Of a stretch of DNA of 64,000 nt, positions 35,356-44,654 are shown piece after piece. The notes beneath the pieces were generated by a model that was not told the origin of the DNA, searched no databases, and saw nothing but the letters and a program-made list of their open reading frames with translations. How positions within the stretch are numbered: the stretch's first letter is position 1; every line of letters starts with the position of its first letter. Source of the stretch: Thermoguttaceae bacterium (GTDB lineage: Bacteria > Planctomycetota > Planctomycetia > Pirellulales > Thermoguttaceae). Position numbers and translations under genes: made by a program. The stretch spans positions 124,001-188,000 of the forward strand of contig JAFRFG010000020.1 in NCBI GenBank assembly GCA_017434455.1, in the 5' to 3' direction.

Positions 35356-36639
35356 ATGAAGTTAACGCGACGTGGCTTTATGAAGGCAGGTCTGCTCGGT
35401 GCCGCTGCGGTGGCGTCCCCCTGCCTGATCTCCGCTCGGGTTCTTGGCCTCGACGGAAACGTTTCCCCCAGCAACACCGTGAACCTCGGCGGAATCGGCT
35501 GCCGCTCCCGCGGTGGTGAGGACATGAGAATCTTCCTCGACCGCGCCGACATTCGTCTGCGGGCCATCTGCGATATTCGCAAAGATCAGCGTGACCGCTG
35601 GCAGGCGGAGACCGAAAAGCGCTACAACGACAAACCGTGTGACGCCTATCGCGATATGGAGGATCTTCTGGCCCGGGACGACATCGATGCCGTCCTGATC
35701 GCCACCGGTGACCGCTGGCACACCATGGCGTCGATCACCGCCGCTCGCTATGGGAAAGATATCTACTGTGAAAAGCCGCTTTCGCTGACGATCGCCGAAT
35801 CGATCGCCCTGGCCGACGCCGTCAGCCGCTACGGTGTGGTCTATCAGGCGGGTACCCAGCGCCGCAATATCGGGAACTTCCAGCTGGCCGCCAAGATCGT
35901 CCAGTCCGGGAAGCTCGGGAAACTTCTGGAAGTTCACGCCAATACCCTCTGGCCGGCCACCGACCAGGCGTGGCTCCCCGCCGAGCCCCAGCCGGGTATC
36001 GAGGAGTGCGACTGGGATCGCTGGCTCGGTCCGTGCCCGTGGCGTCCGTACAACCACGCGTACGTCGACGGCAGTTGGCGCGGTCACTACGACTTCCACG
36101 GCGGCGGAATCTTGGAATGGGGTTCCCACACTGTTGACCTGTGCCAGTGGGCCGCTCAAAAAGACGATACCACGCCGGTTCGCTTCGAGCCGCAATTCAA
36201 CGAAGACGGTTCGATCAATGACCAGGTCCATGCCTGGTACGCCGACGGCGTGAAACTGGTGATGCGCAGCTCCGGCTGGGTCGGTCTGGGGACCTGCTCG
36301 GCCCGTTACGTCGGTGAGGAGGGCTGGATCGAAACCGGTGACTCGGGGCGTATGGCGGTCTCGAACGACGCCCTGCGCGGGGAGCTGAAGTTCTTCGGTA
36401 TCCTCGGAACCGACCCGATCAACCATATCGCCGAGTTCGTCGAATGTGTCAAGACCCGCCGCAACCCGTCGGCCAACGCCAACGTCGCCGCTCAGTCGCA
36501 TATCGCCAGTCACTGCGCCTATATCGCCTGGCAGCTGCGTCGTCCCGTCGATTACGATCCGGCGAAGAACGAGTTCCTCAACGATCCGGAAGCCAACCGT
36601 ATGCGAACCCGCGCACAGCGTGCCCCGTACACACTGTGA
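35356..36639 (+). CDS. Tat-exported Gfo/Idh/MocA family oxidoreductase
   Basis: This 427-residue protein has a twin-arginine signal (KLTRRGFMKAGLLGAAAVAS) and then a Rossmann dehydrogenase of the Gfo/Idh/MocA family: GGIGCRSRGGEDM nucleotide-binding loop, RAICDIRKD, VLIATGDRWHT, the EKP catalytic lysine motif (CEKPLSL), and a substrate domain with a GGGILEWGSHTVDL motif. Such exported enzymes are expanded in planctomycetes and oxidise or reduce sugars with tightly bound NAD(P). The ATG at 35356 has GGAG 9 bp upstream. It leads an operon with a HEAT protein and a DUF1080 enzyme. Confidence 0.92.
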   Translation: MKLTRRGFMKAGLLGAAAVASPCLISARVLGLDGNVSPSNTVNLGGIGCRSRGGEDMRIFLDRADIRLRAICDIRKDQRDRWQAETEKRYNDKPCDAYRDMEDLLARDDIDAVLIATGDRWHTMASITAARYGKDIYCEKPLSLTIAESIALADAVSRYGVVYQAGTQRRNIGNFQLAAKIVQSGKLGKLLEVHANTLWPATDQAWLPAEPQPGIEECDWDRWLGPCPWRPYNHAYVDGSWRGHYDFHGGGILEWGSHTVDLCQWAAQKDDTTPVRFEPQFNEDGSINDQVHAWYADGVKLVMRSSGWVGLGTCSARYVGEEGWIETGDSGRMAVSNDALRGELKFFGILGTDPINHIAEFVECVKTRRNPSANANVAAQSHIASHCAYIAWQLRRPVDYDPAKNEFLNDPEANRMRTRAQRAPYTL

Positions 36640-36721
36640 TCGGTTCGGTTTCGCACCGGTTGCCCATTCATCCAACTTACTTAAAAGCACAGACAAAAGA
36701 TATTAAGTATACAGGAATCCC

Positions 36722-38731
36722 ATGAAAAACACATTCCTTCGAACCCTTTGCGCTTTCGCGGTTTTGGCCGCGGCGCTGTGTGCCCGGTTTGCCGCGGCGC
36801 AAGACTGGCAGGCCCTCTACAACAGTGACGACGAGGCGACCCTCATCGGCGCGCTGGAGAATCGCGGTCAAACCCCCGACGATACCTTCATCACCAACAT
36901 CGTCTGCAAAAAGCTCGCCCGTATCGGCACCGACGCGGCGATCCCGGCGCTGGTGAATCTGCTCCCCAACGAGGCGCTGAGCTTCAACGCCCGTTTCGCT
37001 CTTGAGGCGATGACCACCGACGCCTCGGCCGAGGCACTGATTAAGGCGGCTCCCGAGCTGACCGGCGCCGAGCAGGTCGGCGTGGTGAACTCCATCGGCG
37101 TCCGCAAGCTCGCCGGGGCGGTCGCCCCCCTCAAGGAACTTCTGGCCGGTGCAGAAACCCCCGAGCTGAAAGTCGCCATCTACAAGGCCCTCGGGAAGAT
37201 CGGCGGTGACGACGCGCTGGCTGTTCTTCAAGAGGAACTCGCCAAGCCACTGGCCGAGGAGCTCTCGGTCAAGAAAGGGCTGGCCGACAGTCTCTTCGAT
37301 CTGGCGGAGGATTGCTCCGATCAGGCGAAGACCCTCGAAGTCTACGACGCTCTCTACGCCAACGAGGCGATGCCGCTGTTCGTCCGCAAAGCCGCGGCCT
37401 ACCACGCTTTGCTTCTGCGCGGCGGCGACGGAATCGATACCCTCCGTGAAAAACTTCTCTCCGAGCAAGCGGCCTGCTTCAGCGTCGGTCTTAAGACGCT
37501 GCGTGAGTTCGGGCCCGATGTCCAGCCGGCGGTCTTCCAGATGCTCATGGACATCTACGGTCAGCTTCCGGCCGATCGTCAGGCGAAGATCCTCCTGACC
37601 GCCTGCCAGCTCAAGGACGACAACCTCAAAAAGGAACTCCTGCCGCATCTTCTCCAGCTGGTCGACAGCGACAACGCTGAGGTCAAGACGGCCGCGATCC
37701 GTGCCCTGGGGAATGTCGGTTCGGTTGATCCGGCCGCCGTGGTCGAGAAACTTCGCCCCGCCGCCGTTGACGACGCCTTTGTCGAGACGATCACCAATAC
37801 CCTCGTCGCCCTTCCCGAGGGCCAGGCCGATCAGTGCTACGAAAAGCTCGCCTGGCCGGAAGACGCCGCCTCGCTCGACGACCAGCAGGCCAAAGCCCTG
37901 GTTAACGACATGAAGGTCGTGGAGCTGCGCCGTATTTCGTCGCTTTGCCCCACGCTGGCGAAGATCGCCTCGACCCCCAATCTTCGTGAGGATGTTCTCA
38001 AGGGGGCGCTTTCGGCCCTTTCGGAATCGGTCACCATCGATCATATGGAAGACCTCCTCAGTGTCGCCGGCGACAATCCCGAAAACGAAGATGCCGCCTG
38101 GCTTCTGAAGGCCGCCTGCACCCGTCTGCCCCAATCGGCCAGTGCCCAGCGGATCGCCTCTCGCTTCGACGCGGCTGATCCGGCCGCTAAGGTCGGTTAT
38201 ATGTACCTCCTGCGCCACATCGGCGGCCCCGAGGCCCTGGCCAAAGTGGAAGAAGCGTGCTACAACAAGGACACGGCCGACAAGGCGACCGAGATTCTCG
38301 GCAAGTGGGACACCCCGGACGACCTGACGATCCTCGGCGACGCTTGTCTGAAGCTCGCCAAAGAGGGGATCTCCAACAAGTACCGGATCCGCGGTATCCG
38401 CAGCTACATCCGTATCCCGCGCCAGTTCGATATCGGTGAGGACGCTCGTATCGCGATGTGCAACACCGCCTTCGCAACCGCGGACCGTGATGAGGACAAG
38501 CTCCTGGTCTTCGATGTCTTCAAGAGAATCATCACCGGGAAGAGCGCCCTGGCCGCGCTGGAATTTGCCAAGGATCCCAAGTTTAAGGATGCCGCCTGCG
38601 AAACCGCGGTGGCGATCGCCGAGAAATACCAAGGCACGACCGACCAGCTGAACGAGGCGATGGACAAGGTCATCGAACTGACCGACAGCGAGGATCTGAA
38701 GGCCCGCGCCGAAGAGCAGAAGAAGATGTAG
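36722..38731 (+). CDS. Exported HEAT-repeat protein
   Basis: This 669-residue protein has a signal peptide (LCAFAVLAAALCARFAAA) and then consists almost wholly of HEAT/ARM-like helical repeats. Examples are VKTAAIRALGNVGSVDPAAVV-like units and LKVAIYKALGKIGGDDALAVL. It would form an elongated scaffold in the periplasm; no catalytic motif is visible. It lies 82 bp after the oxidoreductase and 52 bp before the DUF1080 gene, so the three are probably co-transcribed and may work on the same sugar substrate. Confidence 0.85.
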   Translation: MKNTFLRTLCAFAVLAAALCARFAAAQDWQALYNSDDEATLIGALENRGQTPDDTFITNIVCKKLARIGTDAAIPALVNLLPNEALSFNARFALEAMTTDASAEALIKAAPELTGAEQVGVVNSIGVRKLAGAVAPLKELLAGAETPELKVAIYKALGKIGGDDALAVLQEELAKPLAEELSVKKGLADSLFDLAEDCSDQAKTLEVYDALYANEAMPLFVRKAAAYHALLLRGGDGIDTLREKLLSEQAACFSVGLKTLREFGPDVQPAVFQMLMDIYGQLPADRQAKILLTACQLKDDNLKKELLPHLLQLVDSDNAEVKTAAIRALGNVGSVDPAAVVEKLRPAAVDDAFVETITNTLVALPEGQADQCYEKLAWPEDAASLDDQQAKALVNDMKVVELRRISSLCPTLAKIASTPNLREDVLKGALSALSESVTIDHMEDLLSVAGDNPENEDAAWLLKAACTRLPQSASAQRIASRFDAADPAAKVGYMYLLRHIGGPEALAKVEEACYNKDTADKATEILGKWDTPDDLTILGDACLKLAKEGISNKYRIRGIRSYIRIPRQFDIGEDARIAMCNTAFATADRDEDKLLVFDVFKRIITGKSALAALEFAKDPKFKDAACETAVAIAEKYQGTTDQLNEAMDKVIELTDSEDLKARAEEQKKM

Positions 38732-38783
38732 TCCATCTGAAAAAGGTAGTTTCCATCAACCAACAGGATAAGAGGTTTGTACC

Positions 38784-39440
38784 ATGAAAAAAATGATCGC
38801 GTTTTTGGCCTGCGCCGCGCTGGCCCTTGGCGCCGCCTGCGCTGTCGCGAGCGAAAACACCTGTGCCGAAGAAAAGGCCGAGGGTTTCGTTCAGCTCTTT
38901 GCCGGTGAAGACGCCCTTTCCACCGACCTGTGGACCGGTGATATCGACGGTTACCCGATCGAAGACGGTCTGATCGTCTGCCGCAAGGGCGGCAAGCTTC
39001 TGACGAAAGATGAGTACTCCGATTTCGTCTTCCGCTTCGAATTCAAGCTCCCTCCGCGCGGGAACAATGGTGTCGGCATTCGCTGCCCCATCGAGGGTGA
39101 CGCCGCCTACCAGGGGATGGAGATTCAGATTCTCTCCGACGCCTATACCGAAGCCCAGCCGTGGCAGAAGCACGGCTCAATCTACGGCGTTGTCCCGGCC
39201 AAGACCGGCGCTCTGAAGCCGGATGGCGAGTGGAACTGCGAAGAGATCCGCGCCGTCGGTCCCAAGATCACCGTCACGGTCAACGGTCAGGTGATTGTCG
39301 ACGCCGATATCACCGACGTCAAGCCGATTCACGACGCTGAGCACCCCGGCCTCCACAACAAGACCGGTCACATCGGCTTTTTGGGTCACGGCGATCCGGT
39401 GATGTTCCGCAACGTCCGCGTGAAGTCGCTGGCCGAGTAA
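38784..39440 (+). CDS. Exported DUF1080 protein (3-keto-disaccharide hydrolase type)
   Basis: This 218-residue protein has a signal peptide and one DUF1080 domain, a concanavalin-like beta-sandwich. The family signatures are present: GFVQLFAGEDALSTDLW, NNGVGIRCPIEGD, GMEIQILSD, GSIYGVVPAKTG, and the closing HIGFLGHGDPVMFRNVRVK. Members of this family hydrolyse 3-keto-glycosides made by Gfo/Idh/MocA oxidoreductases in Bacteroidota. The presence of such an oxidoreductase in the same operon makes an oxidise-then-cleave pathway likely here too. Confidence 0.9.
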   Translation: MKKMIAFLACAALALGAACAVASENTCAEEKAEGFVQLFAGEDALSTDLWTGDIDGYPIEDGLIVCRKGGKLLTKDEYSDFVFRFEFKLPPRGNNGVGIRCPIEGDAAYQGMEIQILSDAYTEAQPWQKHGSIYGVVPAKTGALKPDGEWNCEEIRAVGPKITVTVNGQVIVDADITDVKPIHDAEHPGLHNKTGHIGFLGHGDPVMFRNVRVKSLAE

Positions 39441-39455
39441 GACGGCCCTATTACA

Positions 39456-39495
39456 AAAGGGAGGGACCGGCTAACAGCCGGGACCTCCTTTTTTT
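39456..39495 (+). terminator. Intrinsic terminator after the DUF1080 gene
   Basis: Two 5-bp stems (GGAGG/CCTCC and CCGGC/GCCGG), separated by a tandem G-A mismatch and a 5-nt loop, are followed by a T-run. It closes the oxidoreductase-HEAT-DUF1080 operon. Confidence 0.85.
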
Positions 39496-39537
39496 ATGAT
39501 TTTTGGCTCATCAAAAGAAGAAAAAGGGGAATTTCTT

Positions 39538-40443
39538 ATGAAGGGGATTATCTTAGCCGGCGGAAGCGGAACTCGTCTGCATCCGATCACCATCGCGGTG
39601 AGCAAGCAGCTTTTGCCTATCTACGATAAGCCGATGATCTACTATCCCTTGAGCGTTTTGATGCTGGCGGGGATTCGAGAGATTCTGCTGATTTCCACCC
39701 CGCATGATCTCCCCCTGTATAGGAAGCTTCTCGGCGACGGTTCCCGATGGGGACTCGAGATCCAGTACGCCGAACAGCCCCATCCCGACGGACTGGCGCA
39801 GGCGTTTCTCATTGGCGAGGAATTCTTAAACGGTTCCCCCGCCTGTCTGATTCTCGGGGACAATATCTTCTACGGCACCGGTATGACCCCGCTTTTGATG
39901 TCGGCCCGAGAAACCGCCAGCAAAGAGGGGGCGATGGTTTTCGGTTACCGCGTCAGTGACCCGGAGCGCTTCGGTGTCCTTCAGTTCGACGAGGACCAAA
40001 AGGTGATCGGGATTGAGGAAAAGCCGAAAGTCCCCAAATCGTCCTACGCTGTCGTCGGGCTGTATTTTTACGATAAAAACGTCTGCCGCTACGCGCGGCG
40101 CCTGGTGCCGTCGGCGCGCGGTGAGCTGGAGATCACCGATCTGAACCGCCTCTATATGGAGGATGGTCTGCTGCGCTGCGAGATCTTCGGCCGCGGTGTC
40201 GCCTGGCTCGATACGGGAACCCCCCGATCGATGGCCGAGGCCTCTTCGTTTATCGAGGTGCTCGAGAAGCGTCAGGGACTTAAGGTCGCCTGCCTGGAAG
40301 AGATCGCGATGCTCAAGGGTTTCGTCACGCCGCAGTTCGTTTTAGAGCAGATCAAAGACGAGAACGGCAGCTACTTTAAGTACGTCCGCGAAATCGCGCA
40401 GAGCCGAATCGAACTGGGACACAAATACCGCGCCCCGCTCTAA
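39538..40443 (+). CDS. rfbA: Glucose-1-phosphate thymidylyltransferase
   Basis: This 301-residue enzyme makes dTDP-glucose, the first step to dTDP-rhamnose and other deoxysugars. It begins with the nucleotide-binding motif [15 protein letters not shown] and shows [26 protein letters not shown], and the [10 protein letters not shown] segment. The ATG at 39538 has AAGGGGA upstream; a longer frame starting at 39496 begins inside the preceding terminator. Its stop overlaps by 4 bp the stop of the convergent gene at 40440. rfbB is close by on the other strand; rfbC and rfbD are not in this window. Confidence 0.95.
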   Translation: MKGIILAGGSGTRLHPITIAVSKQLLPIYDKPMIYYPLSVLMLAGIREILLISTPHDLPLYRKLLGDGSRWGLEIQYAEQPHPDGLAQAFLIGEEFLNGSPACLILGDNIFYGTGMTPLLMSARETASKEGAMVFGYRVSDPERFGVLQFDEDQKVIGIEEKPKVPKSSYAVVGLYFYDKNVCRYARRLVPSARGELEITDLNRLYMEDGLLRCEIFGRGVAWLDTGTPRSMAEASSFIEVLEKRQGLKVACLEEIAMLKGFVTPQFVLEQIKDENGSYFKYVREIAQSRIELGHKYRAPL

Positions 40444-40883
40444 CGATTCGGGACGTGGTACTCGATCCGATCGGTCACTTTCCAGTTGTTCCGGTCGTCT
40501 TTAATCAGCTCAATCTGGTCAAAGACGACAATAAACGATGAGACCGTTCCAAACCGGTTCTCCCGCACGGTACAGCCGCAGTTAAACGAGACGACCGCCG
40601 TCGGCGGCGAGGTGAACTTATTGATGCTTTTGACCCGGAATTGACTTATCCGGACCCGCTGGACGGTCGCCAGCGCCGCGTAATGGCGGTACTGGTCCGC
40701 GCACGAGACCGCCTGAGGATCGAAGAACGACAGCGCGCGATCAATGTCGTTCGCGGCGATCGCCTCGGTTAAATCGCGAAACATCCGGTGAATGCGCCGG
40801 CTTTCGGTCGGCCGCGTGAAGAACCAGACCACCGGGGCAACGGTGGCGATGATCACGACGGCCATCCAAAGCTTAACGTTCAT
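40440..40883 (-). CDS. Membrane-anchored NTF2-like protein, unknown function
   Basis: This 147-residue protein has one N-terminal hydrophobic helix ([17 protein letters not shown]) and then a small alpha-beta domain. The pattern of an [19 protein letters not shown]-like helix followed by beta strands resembles the NTF2/SnoaL fold; this is a weak inference. No active-site residues are evident. It lies between rfbA and rfbB, on the rfbB strand, 32 bp downstream of it. Confidence 0.6.
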   Translation of the reverse strand: MNVKLWMAVVIIATVAPVVWFFTRPTESRRIHRMFRDLTEAIAANDIDRALSFFDPQAVSCADQYRHYAALATVQRVRISQFRVKSINKFTSPPTAVVSFNCGCTVRENRFGTVSSFIVVFDQIELIKDDRNNWKVTDRIEYHVPNR

Positions 40884-40915
40884 CGGGCAAATGAGTTCCT
40901 TTTTGTGAGGTTGGG

Positions 40916-41965
40916 TTATTTCCCCAGCCGCTGGCCGGCGTATTTATTCTCACGAATCGGCCGCCACCACCAGTCGTTGTCAAGATACCAGCGAACGGTC
41001 TTTCGCAAGCCGGTCTGGAAGTTTTCCTGCGCCCTCCAGCCAAGCTCGCTTTCCAGGCGGGTCGCGTCGATGGCGTAGCGCAGATCGTGGCCGGGGCGAT
41101 CGGTCACGAAGGTGATCAGTTCGCTGTATTTTTGCCCGCCGCCGCGCGGAACAAATTCGTCGAGCAGCGCGCAGATTTCGGTCACCACGTCAATATTCTT
41201 GAGCTCGTTGCGCCCCCCGATATTGTAGGTTCGTCCCGGTTTCCCCCGGGTGACCACGGTGGTCAAGGCGCGGGCATGGTCCTCGACATAGAGCCAGTCG
41301 CGGATATTCTCCCCCTTGCCGTAGACCGGCAGCGGCTTGCCGTCGAGGGCATTGAGAATCGTCAGCGGGATGAGCTTTTCCGGAAAATGATACGGCCCGT
41401 AGTTATTGGAGCAGTTCGTGACCAAGGTGGGGAGACCGAAGGTATGGAACCAGGCACGGACCAGATGGTCGCTGGAGGCCTTGGAGGCAGAATAGGGACT
41501 GCGCGGGTCGTACGGCGTATTTTCCGTGAAGAGCCCCTCGGCCCCCAAAGAACCGTAGACCTCGTCGGTGGAGATATGGTGAAACCTAAAGGCATCACGC
41601 TCCCTGGAAGGAAGCGTCAGCCAATACTCGCGCGCCGCCGTCAGCAAAGAGCCGGTTCCCAGAACATTGGTTCGGATAAATTCACCCGGCCCGTCGATAC
41701 TACGGTCGACGTGCGACTCGGCCGCCAGATGCATCACGGCATCGGGACGAAACGACTCGAAGGCGCCGCGCATCGCCGGGGTATCGCAGATATCCGCTTT
41801 CAGGAACAAATAGCGCGGGTCGTTCTCGACATCACGAAGCGAGGTAAGGTTCCCCGCGTAGGTGAGTTTGTCGATATTCAGCACGGTCCATCCCAAAGAA
41901 CCGACGGCGTAACGAATGACCGCCGAACCGATGAACCCTGCCCCGCCGGTGACAATAACGCGCAT
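40916..41965 (-). CDS. rfbB: dTDP-glucose 4,6-dehydratase
   Basis: This 349-residue enzyme converts dTDP-glucose to dTDP-4-keto-6-deoxyglucose. It shows the [10 protein letters not shown] Rossmann loop, [12 protein letters not shown], the [11 protein letters not shown] segment with the catalytic Asp-Glu pair, the [15 protein letters not shown] catalytic Tyr-x3-Lys, and [18 protein letters not shown]. The ATG at 41965 has AGGGAGA about 9 bp upstream; a frame extending to 42181 is not supported. With rfbA it supplies an intermediate for rhamnose or another deoxysugar in surface glycans. Confidence 0.95.
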   Translation of the reverse strand: MRVIVTGGAGFIGSAVIRYAVGSLGWTVLNIDKLTYAGNLTSLRDVENDPRYLFLKADICDTPAMRGAFESFRPDAVMHLAAESHVDRSIDGPGEFIRTNVLGTGSLLTAAREYWLTLPSRERDAFRFHHISTDEVYGSLGAEGLFTENTPYDPRSPYSASKASSDHLVRAWFHTFGLPTLVTNCSNNYGPYHFPEKLIPLTILNALDGKPLPVYGKGENIRDWLYVEDHARALTTVVTRGKPGRTYNIGGRNELKNIDVVTEICALLDEFVPRGGGQKYSELITFVTDRPGHDLRYAIDATRLESELGWRAQENFQTGLRKTVRWYLDNDWWWRPIRENKYAGQRLGK

Positions 41966-42185
41966 AGTGTTTTTTCTCCCTTGCTGGCCAAAGTATACCC
42001 GTTCCCTTTTAAAGGTACAATTGGGGAACCTTCCCCTAAAAGCGGCAGCACTTTCGTCTTGATAATCCATCGGTACTGTGATATATAAAGGACGGGAGTT
42101 GACCCTCAGCGCGGGGGAATGCTTATCCCTAAGGGAATCATTGCGCGAAACAGCAATCCAATATCGTATCGGGAGCCGCAAAAAG

Positions 42186-42956
42186 ATGTTTCAGCTGGGA
42201 ATCGAGGGAAAACGTGTTCTCGTCGCCGGGGCCAGTCGGGGAATCGGCCGGGCAGCCGCCCTGGCTTTTGCCGAAGAGCGATGCCACGTCGTCGCCGCCG
42301 CGCGGTCGGGGGCACTCTTGCGTGATCTGGTCGAAGAGATGAAAGGCCTCTCCCCCAATACCGAGATGGCATACGAAGAGGTTGATCTGCTTGAATCGGT
42401 CCGCCCGAGCGACTTTGCCGAGACGCTCCTGAAGCGATATGGCACTTTCGACATTGTCGTTCACGCCATTGGCGGTTCCCTGGTCGGTTCCCGATCGGCG
42501 ACCGCCCCGTTGGAAGACTGGCAAAAATCGTGGATGTTCAACTGTGGTATCGCCATCGGAATGAACGAAAAGCTGATCCCCCCCATGCAGCGGCAGCGGT
42601 GGGGGCGGGTGATCCACATCTCCAGTATTTCGGCAGTGATGCTCCGCGGCTCGGCGTCATACGCGTCGTCAAAGGCTTACCTAAACGCCTATACCACCAC
42701 CATCGGCCGCGCGCTGGCGCAAGATGGGGTTGTCGTTTCGGCTGTTATGCCAGGTGCTGTTGCCTTCGAGGGGAGTTACTGGGATAAATTCGTCAAAGAG
42801 GGGCATCCTCGGGTTAACGACTTCTTATCACACCATCAGGCGGCAGGCCGTTTCGGTACTCCGGAAGAGATCGCCCCGTTTATCTTGCTTTTGGCCTCGG
42901 ATAAGGCCAGTTTCGCCCAGGGGGGGCTTTACCCGGTCGATGGCGGCAACATGTAG
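42186..42956 (+). CDS. Short-chain dehydrogenase/reductase
   Basis: This 256-residue classical SDR has the cofactor motif [19 protein letters not shown], the NAG-equivalent HAIGGSL, the catalytic Ser (HISSIS), Tyr-x3-Lys in YASSKAY, and the closing [12 protein letters not shown]. It probably reduces or oxidises a sugar or a lipid precursor. The ATG at 42186 follows GGGAG; the longer frame to 42078 has no site. It is the first gene of a plus-strand series that continues through the sugar transferase, transketolase pair and ATP-grasp protein. Confidence 0.88.
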   Translation: MFQLGIEGKRVLVAGASRGIGRAAALAFAEERCHVVAAARSGALLRDLVEEMKGLSPNTEMAYEEVDLLESVRPSDFAETLLKRYGTFDIVVHAIGGSLVGSRSATAPLEDWQKSWMFNCGIAIGMNEKLIPPMQRQRWGRVIHISSISAVMLRGSASYASSKAYLNAYTTTIGRALAQDGVVVSAVMPGAVAFEGSYWDKFVKEGHPRVNDFLSHHQAAGRFGTPEEIAPFILLLASDKASFAQGGLYPVDGGNM

Positions 42957-42981
42957 TTCAAAAACAGTAAGCGTATTTCGT

Positions 42982-43704
42982 ATGACCGATTTTCTTCGAC
43001 GCCTGTTCGAGATTATTTTCTCGATTGTCGTTTTGGTCCTTTTCTCTCCCTTCTGGCTGTTGATAGCTCTGGGGATCCGCCTGACCAGCCCCGGTGAGAT
43101 CATCTACAAGAGCCGGCGCTTCGGTAAGGGATGCCGCCCTTTTAACCTCTACAAATTCCGCTCAATGGTCACCAACGCCGATCACCTCGGGTCGATGAAC
43201 GTTGGGGACACCGACAGCCGAGTCACCAAGATCGGCCGCATTTTGCGAATCACCCGTCTGGACGAATTCCCCCAGTTCGTCAACGTCCTCCTCGGTCAGA
43301 TCGGCCTGGTCGGCCCCCGCCCTGATATTGAATATTACGTTCGTCTTTACACCGAAGAGCAAAAGAAGATTATCTTCGCCATCAAGCCGGGGATCACCGA
43401 CTGGGCGTCGCTCTCAAATTTTGAGCAGTACCGTGATTTCGCCCGTGCCGCCGACCCTGACCATTTCTTTGAAGAGGTTATCCGGCCGCTGAAGGTCGAC
43501 CTGCAGCTGTACTACTGTACCCACCGAAGTTTGATCGGTGACCTATACATCATTCTTTGCACGGCGATGCGGATCGTCAAAGTGAAACTCCCCCTCCCCA
43601 GGGAGGTTCGTGAAATCATCGCCAAGCATCACGCGATCATCGCCGACAAAGGTGTAGCCGAGGAGGAAACGATCCTCAGCCAGCCAAATGGGACTGGTCA
43701 ATAA
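42982..43704 (+). CDS. Initiating sugar-phosphate transferase (polyprenyl-phosphate, PglC/WcaJ-type)
   Basis: This 240-residue protein is a bacterial sugar transferase (PF02397 type). It transfers a sugar 1-phosphate to undecaprenyl phosphate to start a surface glycan. One N-terminal hydrophobic hairpin (IIFSIVVLVLFSPFWLLIAL) anchors it in the membrane. The family motifs follow: SPGEIIYKSRRFGK, NLYKFRSM, LRITRLDEFPQFVNVLLGQ and LVGPRPD. The Asp-Glu pair in RLDEFP is catalytic in the family. The ATG at 42982 is 25 bp after the SDR stop; the longer frame overlaps the SDR gene and is rejected. Confidence 0.93.
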   Translation: MTDFLRRLFEIIFSIVVLVLFSPFWLLIALGIRLTSPGEIIYKSRRFGKGCRPFNLYKFRSMVTNADHLGSMNVGDTDSRVTKIGRILRITRLDEFPQFVNVLLGQIGLVGPRPDIEYYVRLYTEEQKKIIFAIKPGITDWASLSNFEQYRDFARAADPDHFFEEVIRPLKVDLQLYYCTHRSLIGDLYIILCTAMRIVKVKLPLPREVREIIAKHHAIIADKGVAEEETILSQPNGTGQ

Positions 43705-43723
43705 AGTGGGAGAATTGTATAAT
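43695..43723 (+). promoter_or_regulatory. Probable promoter of the transketolase pair
   Basis: TGGTCA (43695-43700) and TATAAT (43718-43723) are separated by 17 bp, just at the end of the sugar transferase gene. The -10 is perfect and the -35 matches four of six bases. Confidence 0.5.
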
Positions 43724-43772
43724 TTCACCACCAGGGTGGAATGGTTAAACCCTTTTTTCCGGCGATTCAGTC

Positions 43773-44633
43773 ATGACATCACCAAAGAATCAACGATTAT
43801 CAGCGGATCGGCGCGAGGCGATTGAGCGGCTTGCTCAGTCGGTCCGAATCAAAACCACTGAAATGATCTCGCGGGCGCGCAGTTCCCACATCGGCGGCAA
43901 CTTTTCGATGGCCGAGATCGTCGCCGTTCTCTATGACGAAATCCTCAATATCTCCCCGAAGCACCTGGATGCCCCCGACCGCGATCGGTTCATTCTCTCC
44001 AAGGGTCACGCCGCGGCGGCTTATTACAGTATCCTGGCGCTAAAGGGGTTTTTCCCCATGGATTGGCTCGACACCTTCTACCTCAACGGCGGTCACCTGG
44101 CCGGACACGCCACCCGGAGTGTCCCGGGAGTCGAGGTCTCCTCCGGTTCCCTGGGGCACGGACTCCCCATGGCGGTGGGGATGGCCAAGGCCGCGAAGAT
44201 CGATCAGCGCCCCTATCGTGTCTTCGCCCTTCTTTCCGACGGCGAGTGCCAAGAGGGCTCGGTCTGGGAAGCCGCGATGCTGGCCGCTCACCATCGGCTC
44301 GACAACCTGACGGTCATCGTCGACTACAACAAGATTCAAGCGCTCGGTCAGACCCGCGAAATCTGTGACTTGGAACCGTTCGCCGAGAAGTGGAACGCCT
44401 TCGGCTGGACGGTGCGGCAGGTCGACGGACACAGCGTCGACGAACTGTACGGCGCGCTGTCTGTTCTCCCCTTCACCAGCGAAAAGCCCAGCTGTGTCAT
44501 CGCCCACACCGTCAAAGGAAAAGGGGTCAGTTTCATGGAGGATAAGCTCCTGTGGCACTACCGCACGCCGGTCGGCGAGGAATTCGACGCGGCGATGTCC
44601 GAACTGTGCTCCCTCCCTCACTTAAACCGCTAA
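43773..44633 (+). CDS. Transketolase, N-terminal (TPP-binding) subunit
   Basis: This 286-residue protein is the thiamine-diphosphate-binding half of a split transketolase. It shows ARSSHIGGNFSMAEI, the SKGHAAAAYYSILA segment, the GSLGHGLPMAVGMAKAA loop, and the metal-binding SDGECQEGSVWEAAM with Asn at VDYNKIQ. Split transketolases in polysaccharide loci are thought to add two-carbon units or recycle sugar phosphates for unusual sugars. The partner subunit follows after 21 bp. Confidence 0.9.
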   Translation: MTSPKNQRLSADRREAIERLAQSVRIKTTEMISRARSSHIGGNFSMAEIVAVLYDEILNISPKHLDAPDRDRFILSKGHAAAAYYSILALKGFFPMDWLDTFYLNGGHLAGHATRSVPGVEVSSGSLGHGLPMAVGMAKAAKIDQRPYRVFALLSDGECQEGSVWEAAMLAAHHRLDNLTVIVDYNKIQALGQTREICDLEPFAEKWNAFGWTVRQVDGHSVDELYGALSVLPFTSEKPSCVIAHTVKGKGVSFMEDKLLWHYRTPVGEEFDAAMSELCSLPHLNR

Positions 44634-44654
44634 TCTCTCTCGGAGCCTAATTCA

